From assembly GCF_025717605.1 (NCBI RefSeq), contig NZ_JAJIRQ010000002.1:81884-145883 (forward strand): a stretch of 64,000 nucleotides of DNA, written 5' to 3'. The position numbers and the translations under genes were made by a program. This document shows, piece after piece, positions 47,763-57,800 of this stretch. Below the pieces are notes generated by a model. The model ran no database searches, was not told the DNA's origin, and saw only the letters and a program-made list of their open reading frames with translations. Numbering within the stretch: position 1 is the stretch's first letter; every line of letters starts with the position of its first letter. Source of the DNA: Paucibacter sp. TC2R-5 (lineage in GTDB: Bacteria > Pseudomonadota > Gammaproteobacteria > Burkholderiales > Burkholderiaceae_C).

Positions 47763-47798
47763 GAGTTATTGATGATGGATTCATCATCAATAACTCTC
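47763..47798. repeat. perfect 16-bp inverted repeat (hairpin)
   Basis: AGAGTTATTGATGATG and its exact complement CATCATCAATAACTCT are separated by GATT. No U-run follows, so it is unlikely to be a terminator. It lies in a 329-base stretch with no clear gene between the PEP-CTERM gene and the hydrolase, which is AT-richer than the neighbourhood. Confidence 0.75.
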
Positions 47799-48000
47799 TC
47801 CATGCGCGAAAATCCAAATCCCAGCTCAAATCTCGAAGAGCAGCGCGACTCAAAAAAATCTCCACGCCATATTGCGACTGATTTTAATCAACGCGCTCGA
47901 CCAGAATTACTGAAGAATGAAACCCAATTCATTGGATATTGCTGCCGGGCCTTCTTGCTCGAAATATTGCTCCAGCCGCGCGGATTGAAAGGACGTCGCC

Positions 48001-48660
48001 ATGTTTGGCACTTCACAGATTTCGATAGGAGAACATGGCCTGACTGGGGATTTGTACATTGGCGCGCGCGCTCGCGGCTTGGTTGTCTTCCCACATGGGC
48101 GGGACAGCAGCCGAAGTAGCCGACGCAGTCAGCAGGTAGCACAGAGTTTTCGACGCCAAGGTCTGGGCACACTGCTGCTGGATTTGTTGACCGACCAGGA
48201 GCGTGCAGCGCAGGGGGGAGATGGGGTCAGCGGGGTCGATGAGGAGGGGCTAGCTGTCGAATCTCTTGCCCAGCGACTGCTGGAAGTGCCCGCTGCCTTG
48301 CCGTCTGAAGCTCGCGTGATGCCGCAGGCCTTGTTCAGCGGCGGCACGGGCGCAGCGGCGGCCTTTGTGGCTGCTGCGCGCCAGCCAGAAACTTGGCGCG
48401 CTCTGGTCTCTCGCGGCGGCCGGCCCGATCTGGCAAGCAACTATCTGACGCAGGTGCGTGCCGCCAGTCTGCTGATTGTCGGCGCCGAAGACACCGAAGT
48501 CTTGGCGCTGAACCGGGCCGCTTTCATCCAACTCCACTGTGAAAAACGTATCGAGATCGTGCCAAGAGTTCATCATTTGCTCGAAGAATCGCGCAGCCTA
48601 CAGGCGGTCTCGCTGCTAGCCGGCAACTGGTTTCTCAACCATCTGGCCGTGGTGGCCTGA
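48001..48660 (+). CDS. alpha/beta hydrolase-fold protein lacking its nucleophile
   Basis: A 219-residue protein resembling the dienelactone-hydrolase-like family (PHGRDSSRSSRRSQQVAQSF; LLLDLLTDQE). In the usual motif FGASTGAAAAL the nucleophile Ser is followed by Thr-Gly; here the same place reads FSGGTGAAAAF, so the Ser appears to be Gly. The acid (GAEDTEV) and His (VHHLLEE) seem present. If the alignment is right, the enzyme is inactive or uses another residue. A nearby Ser sits two residues earlier. GAAAGGA precedes the ATG. Confidence 0.72.
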   Translation: MFGTSQISIGEHGLTGDLYIGARARGLVVFPHGRDSSRSSRRSQQVAQSFRRQGLGTLLLDLLTDQERAAQGGDGVSGVDEEGLAVESLAQRLLEVPAALPSEARVMPQALFSGGTGAAAAFVAAARQPETWRALVSRGGRPDLASNYLTQVRAASLLIVGAEDTEVLALNRAAFIQLHCEKRIEIVPRVHHLLEESRSLQAVSLLAGNWFLNHLAVVA

Positions 48661-48748
48661 AGCCATCGCCCCAGCATCAAGAGGCGGCAGGCTGGGCCCG
48701 GGCAACAATGCCCCGACAATTGACCCATCAATCACCGATGGTCACCCC

Positions 48749-49561
48749 ATGTCGATACAGGCCTGCAAGCAGATTGTTCTGCAATTCCTGCTCAGCGTTA
48801 GCACCCTGCTAGCGGGCGCCCAGCCCGCCTTGGCGCAGTCCACCCAAGCGAGCGCCACAAGCCTCAATGTGCTTCTGGAGCCGGTCCCGCCTTATTCCTT
48901 TCTCGATGACAAAGGTAATCCGGCCGGCTATGCGGTCGAGCTGATGGAGGAGATGCTCAAGCGCAGCGGTTTGAGCCATCAGACTGAGTTCAACTCCTGG
49001 GCGCGGATTTACCAGCGCGCCATCTCCCAGCCCTTGACGCTGATCGTCAGCATGGCGCGTTTGCCGGAGCGGGAGGCGCAGTTTCATTGGATAGGACCAA
49101 CCGCCGCCAGGCGCGCTTACTTGTACCGACTGAGGTCCAGGCCTGATGTCCAGGCTCCGACGCTGGACGCCGCCAAGGCCTACAAGATTGCAGTCGTGCG
49201 CGATGACGCGGCCGAACGTGCCCTGTTGGCCCATGGCTTTGAGTTTGGCAAACAACTCGACCGCAGCCCCGACCACGTGGCCATGCTGCGCAAACTTTTT
49301 GTCGAGCGCGACGAATTGATCGCCGCCAACAGCGTCGTGCTTGCCGCCATGATGGGGAAAATGGGCTATGACCCTCAAAAAATCGAGCCTCAAGCCAAGC
49401 TGTCCGAAGTCAGCCTGTACATGGGCCTGAGCAAGGGGGAGGGTAGCCCGGCCATCTATCTCAAACTGCAAACCGCCTGGGACAGCATGCGCCGGGACGG
49501 CACGGTGGCGGCGATCGCCGCACGCCACCCCTATATCGTGCTTGCAGGCAAGACCGACTGA
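48749..49561 (+). CDS. periplasmic solute-binding protein (family 3), orphan, copy 1
   Basis: A 270-residue periplasmic protein with a signal peptide (1-29, ending ALAQ). The fold is that of amino-acid-type binding proteins: VLLEPVPPYSFLDDKGNPAGYAV and VELMEEMLKRSG. No permease or ATPase gene is adjacent, so it may feed a receptor or a distant transporter. A clear paralogue lies at 52220-53050; both share FNSWAR, LPEREAQFHW-type and AWDSMRRDGTVAAIAARxP stretches. Confidence 0.85.
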   Translation: MSIQACKQIVLQFLLSVSTLLAGAQPALAQSTQASATSLNVLLEPVPPYSFLDDKGNPAGYAVELMEEMLKRSGLSHQTEFNSWARIYQRAISQPLTLIVSMARLPEREAQFHWIGPTAARRAYLYRLRSRPDVQAPTLDAAKAYKIAVVRDDAAERALLAHGFEFGKQLDRSPDHVAMLRKLFVERDELIAANSVVLAAMMGKMGYDPQKIEPQAKLSEVSLYMGLSKGEGSPAIYLKLQTAWDSMRRDGTVAAIAARHPYIVLAGKTD

Positions 49562-49570
49562 CCCCGCCCT

Positions 49571-50461
49571 TTAAACCGGGCCGCTCTTGAAGGTGTCACA
49601 GGCCTTCAAGTCCCCCGACTCCAAGCCGCGCTTGAACCAGCGGGTGCGCTGCTCGCTGCTGCCATGAGTGAAGCTCTCCGGCACCACCGTGCCCTGCGAC
49701 TTGCGCTGCAAGGTGTCATCACCGATTTGCGCCGCAGCGTTCAGGCCTTCTTCAATATCGCCTTTTTCCAGCCAGCCCTTGCCTTGCTGCGAATGGAAGG
49801 CCCAGACGCCGGCATAGCAGTCGGCCTGCAGCTCTAAACGCACGCTCAGCGCGTTGTAGTCGCGCTCGGACACGCGCTGGCGCGCCGCGTCCATCTTGGC
49901 CGTCGTGCCCTGCAAGTTCTGCAGGTGATGGCCCACCTCATGGGCAATCACATAGGCTTGCGCAAAGTCACCCGGCGCGCCGAGTCGGTCGCGCAGCGTG
50001 TCATAAAAAGCCAGGTCGATATAGACCTTACGGTCGGCCGGGCAGTAGAACGGCCCCATGGCCGCCTCGCCCAGCCCACAGCCGGTATTGCTGCGGCCAC
50101 GGAACAGCACCAGCGCCGGCGGCGGGTATTTCTGCTGCTGTTCGGCGAAGTACGCCGCCCAGACATCCTCGGTATCGGCCAGCACGGCGCTGACAAATCG
50201 CCCCCCCTCGTCCTGCAGCTTGGCTCCCGTGTGCGACCGGGCCGCCGGCGCAGGCTCGGGCGCAGCGCCGCCGCCCATCAAGCCCAACACCGTCATCGGA
50301 TTGATCCCAAAGGCCCAGGAGGCCAGCAAGGCAATCACGATGCCGCCCAGGCTCAGGCCGCGACCGCCGCCGATGCCGCGCCCCCCGCCGAAACCACCTC
50401 CGCCGCCGCCATCACGCCGGTCTTCGACGTTATCACTCTGGCGCTGATCTTCCCATTTCAT
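49571..50461 (-). CDS. YpfJ-type neutral zinc metallopeptidase
   Basis: A 296-residue protein. A cytosolic Gly-rich N-terminus ([18 protein letters not shown]) is followed by one helix ([16 protein letters not shown]) and a periplasmic peptidase domain with the zinc motif HEVGHH, the third ligand in ELQADCYAG, and [13 protein letters not shown] start at MKWEDQRQ (50461), the usual family start. It converges with the binding-protein gene with 9 bases between stops. Confidence 0.92.
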   Translation of the reverse strand: MKWEDQRQSDNVEDRRDGGGGGGFGGGRGIGGGRGLSLGGIVIALLASWAFGINPMTVLGLMGGGAAPEPAPAARSHTGAKLQDEGGRFVSAVLADTEDVWAAYFAEQQQKYPPPALVLFRGRSNTGCGLGEAAMGPFYCPADRKVYIDLAFYDTLRDRLGAPGDFAQAYVIAHEVGHHLQNLQGTTAKMDAARQRVSERDYNALSVRLELQADCYAGVWAFHSQQGKGWLEKGDIEEGLNAAAQIGDDTLQRKSQGTVVPESFTHGSSEQRTRWFKRGLESGDLKACDTFKSGPV

Positions 50462-50579
50462 TGCTGACTCCTGTTGCGGCCCGGGCCTGAAAACACAGTC
50501 CGCATGGTAACGACACAAAGGCCCGCGGGGACACAAACAAATACAGCAAAATAGGCCACCACGCAGGAGTGACAAGCCA

Positions 50580-51509
50580 ATGACAGATGCATCAGAGCCC
50601 TTGCCCCCGGCGCCGGCCGACATCTTGCTGCAGATGCATGAGCAAAGCCCGCTGATGGTGGCCTTGTTCGATGCCCAGGACGTTTTGGTTCACGCCAACA
50701 AGGCCTTCCGCCAAGCCTATGCCGTCGAGCCTGACGGTCAGCTCACATGGGCCGACATGATGCGCGACAACCATGCCCATGGGCGCGGTGCGTCGATACA
50801 GACCGATGACATCGAGGCCTGGTTGGCGGCAATCTCGTCGCGGCGCGGCAAGACCCCTTTTCGTGCTTTTGAGGCCGATCTGTGCGATGGACGCTGGATC
50901 TGGATGACCGAGACGACTCAGTTGCATGGCCCTATGTTGTGCGTCGCCAGCGACATCACCAGCCTGCGCCAAGGCGATCGCTCGCTGCGCCAAGCGCATA
51001 CGCAAGCGCTAGCCGCCGCTCACACCGATGCGCTGACCGGCCTGAGCAATCGCCGCCATGGGCTGCAATTGCTGCGCGCCGCCCTATCGCAGAGCGAGCC
51101 TTGGCCGCTGTGTATCGCGGTGCTTGATCTGGACCTCTTCAAACAGATCAACGACTGCCTCGGCCATGGCGCGGGTGACTTGGTGATCTGCGACTTTGCC
51201 CGCCTCTTGCAGGCCGGCAGCCGCCGCGAAGATGGCTGCGCCCGCTTAGGCGGCGAGGAATTCTTGCTGGTTCTGCCGGCGGCCGGACTGCCGCAAGCGC
51301 AGTCGATTGTTGAGCGTTTGCTGGCCCGCGTGCGCCAATCGCGCCCGCTGCCCGAGCATCCCGAGCGCGGCTATTCCTGCTCCGCCGGCTTGGCTCAAGC
51401 GAGCTGGGGTGAAACGCCCGAAGCCTTGCTCAAGCGTGCCGACACCGCGCTCTACCAAGCCAAGGCTGCGGGCCGCGACTGCATGGTCACCGCCGAGCCC
51501 AGCAGTTAG
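50580..51509 (+). CDS. PAS-GGDEF diguanylate cyclase
   Basis: A 309-residue cytosolic enzyme. A PAS domain (about 15-125, [22 protein letters not shown]) is followed by a GGDEF domain starting at [13 protein letters not shown]. The active site is GGEEF (in [12 protein letters not shown]), and RRED five residues upstream matches the RxxD inhibitory site, so product feedback is likely. Makes c-di-GMP from GTP. AGGAG precedes the ATG. It lies between two solute-binding paralogues. Confidence 0.93.
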   Translation: MTDASEPLPPAPADILLQMHEQSPLMVALFDAQDVLVHANKAFRQAYAVEPDGQLTWADMMRDNHAHGRGASIQTDDIEAWLAAISSRRGKTPFRAFEADLCDGRWIWMTETTQLHGPMLCVASDITSLRQGDRSLRQAHTQALAAAHTDALTGLSNRRHGLQLLRAALSQSEPWPLCIAVLDLDLFKQINDCLGHGAGDLVICDFARLLQAGSRREDGCARLGGEEFLLVLPAAGLPQAQSIVERLLARVRQSRPLPEHPERGYSCSAGLAQASWGETPEALLKRADTALYQAKAAGRDCMVTAEPSS

Positions 51510-51526
51510 CCGAGCTCAAACAACAC

Positions 51527-52165
51527 TTAAACCGCGTACCAGAGTGCGGCCACAAAGTGGCAGCCGCTACCGGCCAGCACGAACAAATGCCAGGCAAAAT
51601 GAGCGTAGCGCACCCGGTGATCCAGCATGAACACCACCGCGCCGAGCGTGTAGGCGACGCCGCCGGCCACCAGCCAGATCAGGCCGGCCGAGGCCATGCG
51701 GGCCATCAAGGGCCCGAGCGCAAAAATAACCAGCCAGCCCATCGCGATATACAAGCCGGTTGACCACAGCGGGTGACGCAAGCGGTTGAATAATTTGGCG
51801 GTGATGCCGACCAAGGCGCTGGTCCAGACCAGGCCGAACAGCACCCAGCCCCAAGCGCCATGCAGAACGCCCAGCGCAAACGGCGTGTAGCTGCCCGCAA
51901 TGAACAGGTAGATGGCGGCATGGTCCAGCCGGTTCATCCACAGCTTGCCACGCCCCTCGGGCAGCGCGTGATACAGCGTCGAGACCAGATACAAAATCAT
52001 CATCGTGACCGAGAACACCGCCGCCGCGACTACATTGCGCGCCGAGCCCTGCTGAGCCGCCGAATAGGTCAGGATGGGCAGCGAGGCCACGGCCAAGAGG
52101 AAGCCCAGTCCATGGCTGATGGCATTGGCGATTTCTTCACCGAAGGATTGCGTTCGATCACTCAT
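51527..52165 (-). CDS. hemolysin III family membrane protein (YqfA-like)
   Basis: A 212-residue membrane protein with about seven hydrophobic segments, of the PAQR/hemolysin III family. It opens SFGEEIANAISHGLGFLLAV and ends HFAWHLFVLAGSGCHFVAALWYAV; both carry the conserved His/Ser/Asp residues thought to bind metal (STLYHALP, LDHAAIYLFIAGSYTPF). The haemolytic name is historical and the real role in bacteria is uncertain. I start at MSDRTQSF (52165). Confidence 0.9.
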   Translation of the reverse strand: MSDRTQSFGEEIANAISHGLGFLLAVASLPILTYSAAQQGSARNVVAAAVFSVTMMILYLVSTLYHALPEGRGKLWMNRLDHAAIYLFIAGSYTPFALGVLHGAWGWVLFGLVWTSALVGITAKLFNRLRHPLWSTGLYIAMGWLVIFALGPLMARMASAGLIWLVAGGVAYTLGAVVFMLDHRVRYAHFAWHLFVLAGSGCHFVAALWYAV

Positions 52166-52219
52166 GCCGGCATTGTGCACAGGGCCTGTGACCAAAAAAC
52201 CTGTCATATTCTTGGCCTT

Positions 52220-53050
52220 ATGCCATTCAGATCAAGCTTTGCTGATTCATCGCTGCCCGCCAAGCGTCGCGTGATGCGCCGCGACTGCCTGCGCGTGCTG
52301 CTGCTTGGCGCGGGATGCTTGGGCTTATGGGCTAGGGCGCTGAGCCAAACGGCGGGCATCAAGGTCTTGATGGAGGAGTTGCCGCCCTATAGCTACACCG
52401 ACGCCGAGGGCCGGCCCGCCGGCTACGCGCTGGAGCTGGCGCAGGAACTGCTGGCACGCGCAAAAATGCCGGCCAGCTTTGAGTTCAATTCCTGGGCGCG
52501 GGTGCTGCTGCGCAGCAGCAGCGAGGCACAGGTACTGGTGCCGGCCATTGTTCGGCTGGCCGAGCGCGAGGCCCAATTCCATTGGCTGGGTCAGATTGCG
52601 ACCCGCCGCGGCACGCTGTTCAAGCTCAAATCCCGCAGCGACATCAAGCTCGACAGGCTCGACAAGTTCAAGGCCGCAGGCGGCCTGCGCATTGGTGTGG
52701 TCAAGAATGATGTCTCGGAACGCGAATTGATCGCGCTGGGCTTGGACACCGGGCAGTCGCTGGACCGCAGCGCCGACCACATCAGTCTGTTGCGGCGCTT
52801 TTTCGCCGGCCGCACCGATCTGCTGGCTTTGAACGCCTCGCTCGCGCCGGCGCTGCTGAAACAATTTGGTTTCGACCCCGGCCAGATTGAGCCGGTGCTG
52901 CAATTCTCCGAGTCACGCCCTTCGATGGCCCTGAGCTTGGCCACCGATGAAGCCACCCGTCAGCGTCTGCAGCAAAGCTGGGACGCGATGCGACGCGACG
53001 GCACGGTGGCCGCCATCGCTGCACGCTACCCGTCAATTACGCTGGAATAG
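52220..53050 (+). CDS. periplasmic solute-binding protein (family 3), orphan, copy 2
   Basis: A 276-residue paralogue of the protein at 48749-49561. The N-terminus RRDCLRVLLLGAGCLG is signal-like and resembles a Tat motif. LMEELPPYSYTDAEGRPAGYALEL and FNSWARVLLRSS mirror the first copy, and so does QSWDAMRRDGTVAAIAARYPS. The start is uncertain: ATG 52220 gives a longer n-region, ATG 52274 a short one; neither has a clear ribosome binding site. No transport partners are adjacent. Confidence 0.82.
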   Translation: MPFRSSFADSSLPAKRRVMRRDCLRVLLLGAGCLGLWARALSQTAGIKVLMEELPPYSYTDAEGRPAGYALELAQELLARAKMPASFEFNSWARVLLRSSSEAQVLVPAIVRLAEREAQFHWLGQIATRRGTLFKLKSRSDIKLDRLDKFKAAGGLRIGVVKNDVSERELIALGLDTGQSLDRSADHISLLRRFFAGRTDLLALNASLAPALLKQFGFDPGQIEPVLQFSESRPSMALSLATDEATRQRLQQSWDAMRRDGTVAAIAARYPSITLE

Positions 53051-53057
53051 TCTGCGC

Positions 53058-54734
53058 TCACTTGGCCGCAGCCTGCGGCCAGGGCAAGACCTGACCCTGC
53101 GACTGACTGGGCACGCGCAGGCGCAGAATTTTTGCCAGGCTCGGGGCGATATCGACCACCTCGACCTTTTGCGCCACCTCGCCACGCCCGACCCATTGTG
53201 GCCCCCAGGCCAGGATGGGCACATGGGTGTCATAGGCATAGGGCGTGCCGTGCGAGCTGCCGCTGGGCCGCGATCCAAACAACCAGCCCGGTTTGACGAC
53301 GATTTGCAGCGGTGCCGCGACTTCCGGGTGCCAGGCCTTGCGCATGGACTCCAGATAAGGTGTGACGGTGTCACCGCTTTGCAGCTGCGCCAGCGTGAAC
53401 ACATCGGCAATGCCCGTCATGGGCAGCAGCAAGCGTTTGGCTTCGGCATACATCTCTTCAGGCTTGATGCCTTGGGCGGCCATCTGCTTCTCGTTGAACA
53501 AGATACCGGCGGCAGAAAAATGCGTGGCCCAAGCCCCGGCTCCGGCGCCGAACTTCTTGACCAAGCCCGCATTCAAGGCCGTCATCACCTGGGTCGGGTT
53601 GATGCGTCCGACATCAAGTCCTTGCGACTTGGCCCATTCGGGCGTGTCGGCAAAACCGTGGTCGGCCGTCAGCACCGCCACATAGTTGCCGGCGCCGACT
53701 GTTTTGTCCAGGTATTTGAAGAAGTCCTGCAATTGCAGATCCAGCTGCAGCATATGGTCATGCGAGAGCCGCGACTCGGGGCCGAAGGCATGGTTGATGT
53801 AGTCATGGCTGGACAGGCTGACCGAGAGGATGTCGGGCTTGGCGTCAAGACCCAACCGCTCCCCCTCGATGGCCGCGCGCGCGAAGGCCAGGGTCAGCTG
53901 GTCGCCAAACGGCGAAGGCAAGATATTGGCGTAGAACAAGGGGCCGGGCTTGTCATGCTTGTCGCCCAGTACCGCCGGCAGCTTGTTGCCGTTGCCCCCG
54001 TTGAACTGCCAGGGCTGGCCGTCCGGCACCGAACGTGCATAGGCAGCCTCGGGCAGCAGTGGCGCCCAGGCCTTGCCAAAGAAGGCATCGGCCGGCTTGG
54101 CCGCATTGAAGTCGACAACCCATTGCGGATGGCTGGCCATGTAGTAGGTGCTGGACGCAAATTCGCCGCTTTCACTCATATACATATAGGCCACGCCCTT
54201 GTGGCCGCCGGGCAGAATCGCGCCCCGGTCCTTGCCCGAAATGGCAATCACCTTGGAGGCGCCATCTTGCTCGCGCAGCACATCGCCGACCGTCTCGGCG
54301 CGCAGATTGCGCGGGCTGGTGCCGGCCAGCGGGTCGGTCTTGTGGCCGATGTATTGATAAGCGGTGTCGCCGGTGTTGTAGACCGGCTCACCAGTCTTGG
54401 CATCGCGCCACTCATTGCTGATGATGGCCGTGCGCTGCGGGTAGGCTCCCGTCAACATCGTCGCGTGGCCGGCCGCCGTGACGGTATGGCCATGGCCGTA
54501 ATGCGCGTTGGCAAACCAGGCCCCCTGATCCAGAAAGCGCCTGAAACCATCCGGTTGCAACTGATCCCGATAAGCCAGCACCTGGCGCATCGGCAGGCCG
54601 TCCACCACCATGAACACCACCAGCTTGGGCGGCGGGCTCAGCGCCGGAGGCGCGGTCGGCGCCGACGAACAGGCCACCAAGGCGGCGCTGCACATGGCAG
54701 CAATCAGGACGAGTCTGGGCATGGTGGTCTGCAT
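53058..54734 (-). CDS. PafA-like alkaline phosphatase/phosphodiesterase lipoprotein
   Basis: A 558-residue secreted enzyme of the alkaline-phosphatase superfamily, anchored as a lipoprotein: the lipobox LVAC places the lipid on Cys22. Metal-site Asp45 (VVDGLP), the Thr86 nucleophile in TAAGHATMLTG and the C-terminal metal site TADHGFAD are visible. SSHDYINHAFGPES supplies further metal ligands. Like PafA it should release phosphate from organic monoesters or diesters. It converges with the binding-protein gene by 7 bases. Confidence 0.9.
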   Translation of the reverse strand: MQTTMPRLVLIAAMCSAALVACSSAPTAPPALSPPPKLVVFMVVDGLPMRQVLAYRDQLQPDGFRRFLDQGAWFANAHYGHGHTVTAAGHATMLTGAYPQRTAIISNEWRDAKTGEPVYNTGDTAYQYIGHKTDPLAGTSPRNLRAETVGDVLREQDGASKVIAISGKDRGAILPGGHKGVAYMYMSESGEFASSTYYMASHPQWVVDFNAAKPADAFFGKAWAPLLPEAAYARSVPDGQPWQFNGGNGNKLPAVLGDKHDKPGPLFYANILPSPFGDQLTLAFARAAIEGERLGLDAKPDILSVSLSSHDYINHAFGPESRLSHDHMLQLDLQLQDFFKYLDKTVGAGNYVAVLTADHGFADTPEWAKSQGLDVGRINPTQVMTALNAGLVKKFGAGAGAWATHFSAAGILFNEKQMAAQGIKPEEMYAEAKRLLLPMTGIADVFTLAQLQSGDTVTPYLESMRKAWHPEVAAPLQIVVKPGWLFGSRPSGSSHGTPYAYDTHVPILAWGPQWVGRGEVAQKVEVVDIAPSLAKILRLRVPSQSQGQVLPWPQAAAK

Positions 54735-54814
54735 GGGCTGTGTCTGAGCAAAAGGGGCTACAGCTTAGTCGATCTGGCCGGGCGCCAGGCAGCTGGCGCG
54801 CGCGCCATCGCGCA

Positions 54815-57800
54815 TCAGGGCGCTAGGCAAGGGATGATGATGGTGAAGCTGGCACCTTCGCCGGCTACGCTGCTGGCGCTGATGCTGCCGCCCAAGACGC
54901 CGCTGACGATGTTGTAGCAGATGTGCAGACCCAGGCCACTGCCGCCCTGCCCCAGTTTGGTGGTGAAGAAGGGCTCGAAAATGCGCCCCAGATGTTCGGC
55001 GCTGATGCCGCAGCCGTTGTCCTTGAAGTAAATCGTTACCTGACCCTCTGCTTGCGTCTGCGCGGCCAGCGTCAGCAGCCCGTTGCGGCGCCCCTCAAAG
55101 CCATGCACCAGCGCATTGATGACCAGATTGCTCAAGACTTGGCCCAAGGGACCGGGGTAGCTGTCCATTTCGATGCCGCCGGGAACCTCCAGGCGCAGCT
55201 CATGCCCGCCTTGATGCAGGCGATTGGCCAGGGTCAAGGCCACTTCATCACACAAGGTGTGCAAGTCGAACCGACGCCTTTGCTCGGAGGTCTGATCTAC
55301 CGCCAACTGCTTGAAGCCATTAACCAGGCTCGCCGCCGCCCCCAGGCTGCGCACCAGCAGCCCGGCCGAATCGGCATTGCTCTGGCAGAACTGCTCCAGC
55401 TCCGAGCGACGCAGGCCTCCCGCCTGCATGCGCCGCAAAAACTCGCCACTGACATCCCGCATGGTGCTGGCCACCAGCAGGCTATTGCCCAGCGGCGTGT
55501 TCAATTCATGTGCCACGCCCGCCACCAGCGAACCCAGCGCAGCCAATTTTTCCTGCTCCACCAGCTTGGCCTGGGTCAGTTGCAATTGGCGGTACGCCTC
55601 CGCATTGTCAAGCGCCACCGCCGCATAAGCGCCCAGCGTGCGCAAGATATCCAGCTCCGCCGTGCCAAACGCATCCGGCCGATCGCTGAGCAGGCTGATG
55701 ATGCCAATCACCTCGCCCTTGAGCAACATCGGCACATAGATGCCGGAGCGCGCGGCCTGCGGCTCGCTGCCATCTTGCAGCTGCACCCGCCCAGCCCCGC
55801 CGTCAGTGCTGCTGAGCTCGCGGTTATCTTGGCTGAATGACTTGATGCACAGCTCCTTGGCCTCCAGCGCGCAACGCACGGCGGGTTGCTCGCGCGCGTC
55901 CAGGCTGCGGCGGTAGGGTTTGAACGCCTGACCGCGCTGCATCACGAAATCGAAGTTCAGCACCCGCTGGCGCCGGTCGAGCAAGCCAACACCAAACACC
56001 GAGGCATCGACCAGGTCCTGCACATGCTTGTACAGCGTTTGCTGGATCGCGGCGACGTCCAGCGAGGCGGTGATCTGCCGCCCGATCTCGCTCAGCAGCC
56101 CGATGTCGCGCCGCGCCTTCTCGGCCACCTCACGCTGACCCAAGGCCACTTGCTTTTCTTCGGCCAATTGCTGCGTGCGCGTCGCCACCTCTTGCTCCAG
56201 GACTTGCTTGGCTTGTTGCAAGGCCCGCGTGCGCAGCGTGTAGGCGCCAAGCAAGGCCAGTACCGCCAGCAGGGCCAGCCCCGCCCTCCACCACCAGGTG
56301 CGCCAGAACGGCGGCAAGACCGTCACCTCCAGCAGCGTGGCCGGCTCGCTCCAGACCCCATCGGGGTTGGCCGCTTTGACACGCAGCCGGTAGTGGCCGG
56401 CATCCAGATTCGTATAGGTTGCCAGCCCCAAGGCGCCTTGACCAAAGATCCAGTCACCGTCAAAACCCTCCAGCATCCAGGCATAACGATTCAAATTGAC
56501 GCGGTCGAAATGCAAGGCGGCAAGCTCGAAGCTGACCATGCTTTCGCGCGGACTCAAGGTCATGGACTTGGCCAAGTGCAGCGGCCCCGTGATGCCGAGA
56601 TCGGCCAGACTGAGGCCCGGCGAGCTGGCCGCCACAGGCATGGCGGCACCGGCCTTGTTCAGCAATGAGCGGTTGAGAATCAGCAAATCGCTCAACACGA
56701 CCTTGGGCGCGGCCGGGTTGTCCCGCAACTGCGCGGGCCAGAATCGCAACAAGCCGGGCCCGCCAAAAAAGAGGCTGCCGTCGGGGCCGCGCGTCGCCGC
56801 CGCAAAATTGAAGCCGCGGTCAAACAGGCCGCGTCCTCCGAAGAAGCGCGCCTCCCGCTGCGCCGGCCGCACCCGCGTCAAGCCTTGCTCGCTGCCCAGC
56901 CAGATTTCGCCATTCAAGGCATCTTGAATGGAATCAAAGCCGCCGGCCGGCATACCCGGCGTGTCGCGCCAAGACTTCAGCGCCCAGGTCTTGTCGGCGG
57001 CGGCGAGCAACTCGAACAGGCCTTGGTCGGTGGCCAGCCAAATGCGCCCCTGCTGGTCTTGGCGCATCCCGTGGATCGCCGGATTGACCTGGCCGGGGGA
57101 GGCGCCAAGCACCGGGACTGTCGCTGAAAAACCATCGGCGCGCTCGTCCCGCACTTGCAGGCCGCCCTTGCTGCCGATCCAGAGCCTACCCTCGCGGTCC
57201 CGCAGCAGACTGTCGATGATGGAGTGAACCAGCGCGCCCGGCCGCTTGGCTTCGGCGCGATAGGCTCGCACCGTCAAGTCGGGCTCTATCCTATACAGGC
57301 CCGAAGAACTGCTGGCCCAAACAGCGTCCCCATCGGGGAGCAGGGCGCTGATCGAGACGCTAGTGCCGCCACGCTCATCAAATGTGACGCGCTGGCTGCG
57401 CCCTAGGCTGGGGTTAAACAAGACCAGGCCGCGATCCCCGCCGACCCAAAGCCGACCCGCGGCCGCCTGCCCCAAGGCCTTGACATGGCTGATGGGCATA
57501 TCTTTGAGGGCGATTTGGCGGGCCTTGCCGCTGGGCAGGTGCAGGTGATTGAGCCCGCCGCCATAACTGCCTACCCACGCATGCTCGGTGCCGTCCAACA
57601 AGGTGGCCATCACGATCGGCGAAGACAGGGTTTGCGTATTGCCGGGAATGCTCAGGTAATTGCTGAAGCCCCGGCTGCTCAGGTCCACAAGGTTGACGCC
57701 GGTCTCGGTGGAGCCTACCCACAGGCCGCCCGAGCGGTCCTGCATCAAGGAGGCCATGCTGTCACTCGACAAGCTGCCGCTGACACCGGGCAGATGCCTG

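Noticed and set aside
47772-48119. Short plus-strand frame beginning in the hairpin
   Set aside because: The start lies within the inverted repeat, the frame runs into the hydrolase gene in another phase, and no family is recognisable. Not strong enough to call.
52947-54917. A 656-codon plus-strand frame over the phosphatase gene
   Set aside because: Antisense to the PafA-like gene, which has signal, lipobox and metal motifs; the alternative has none.
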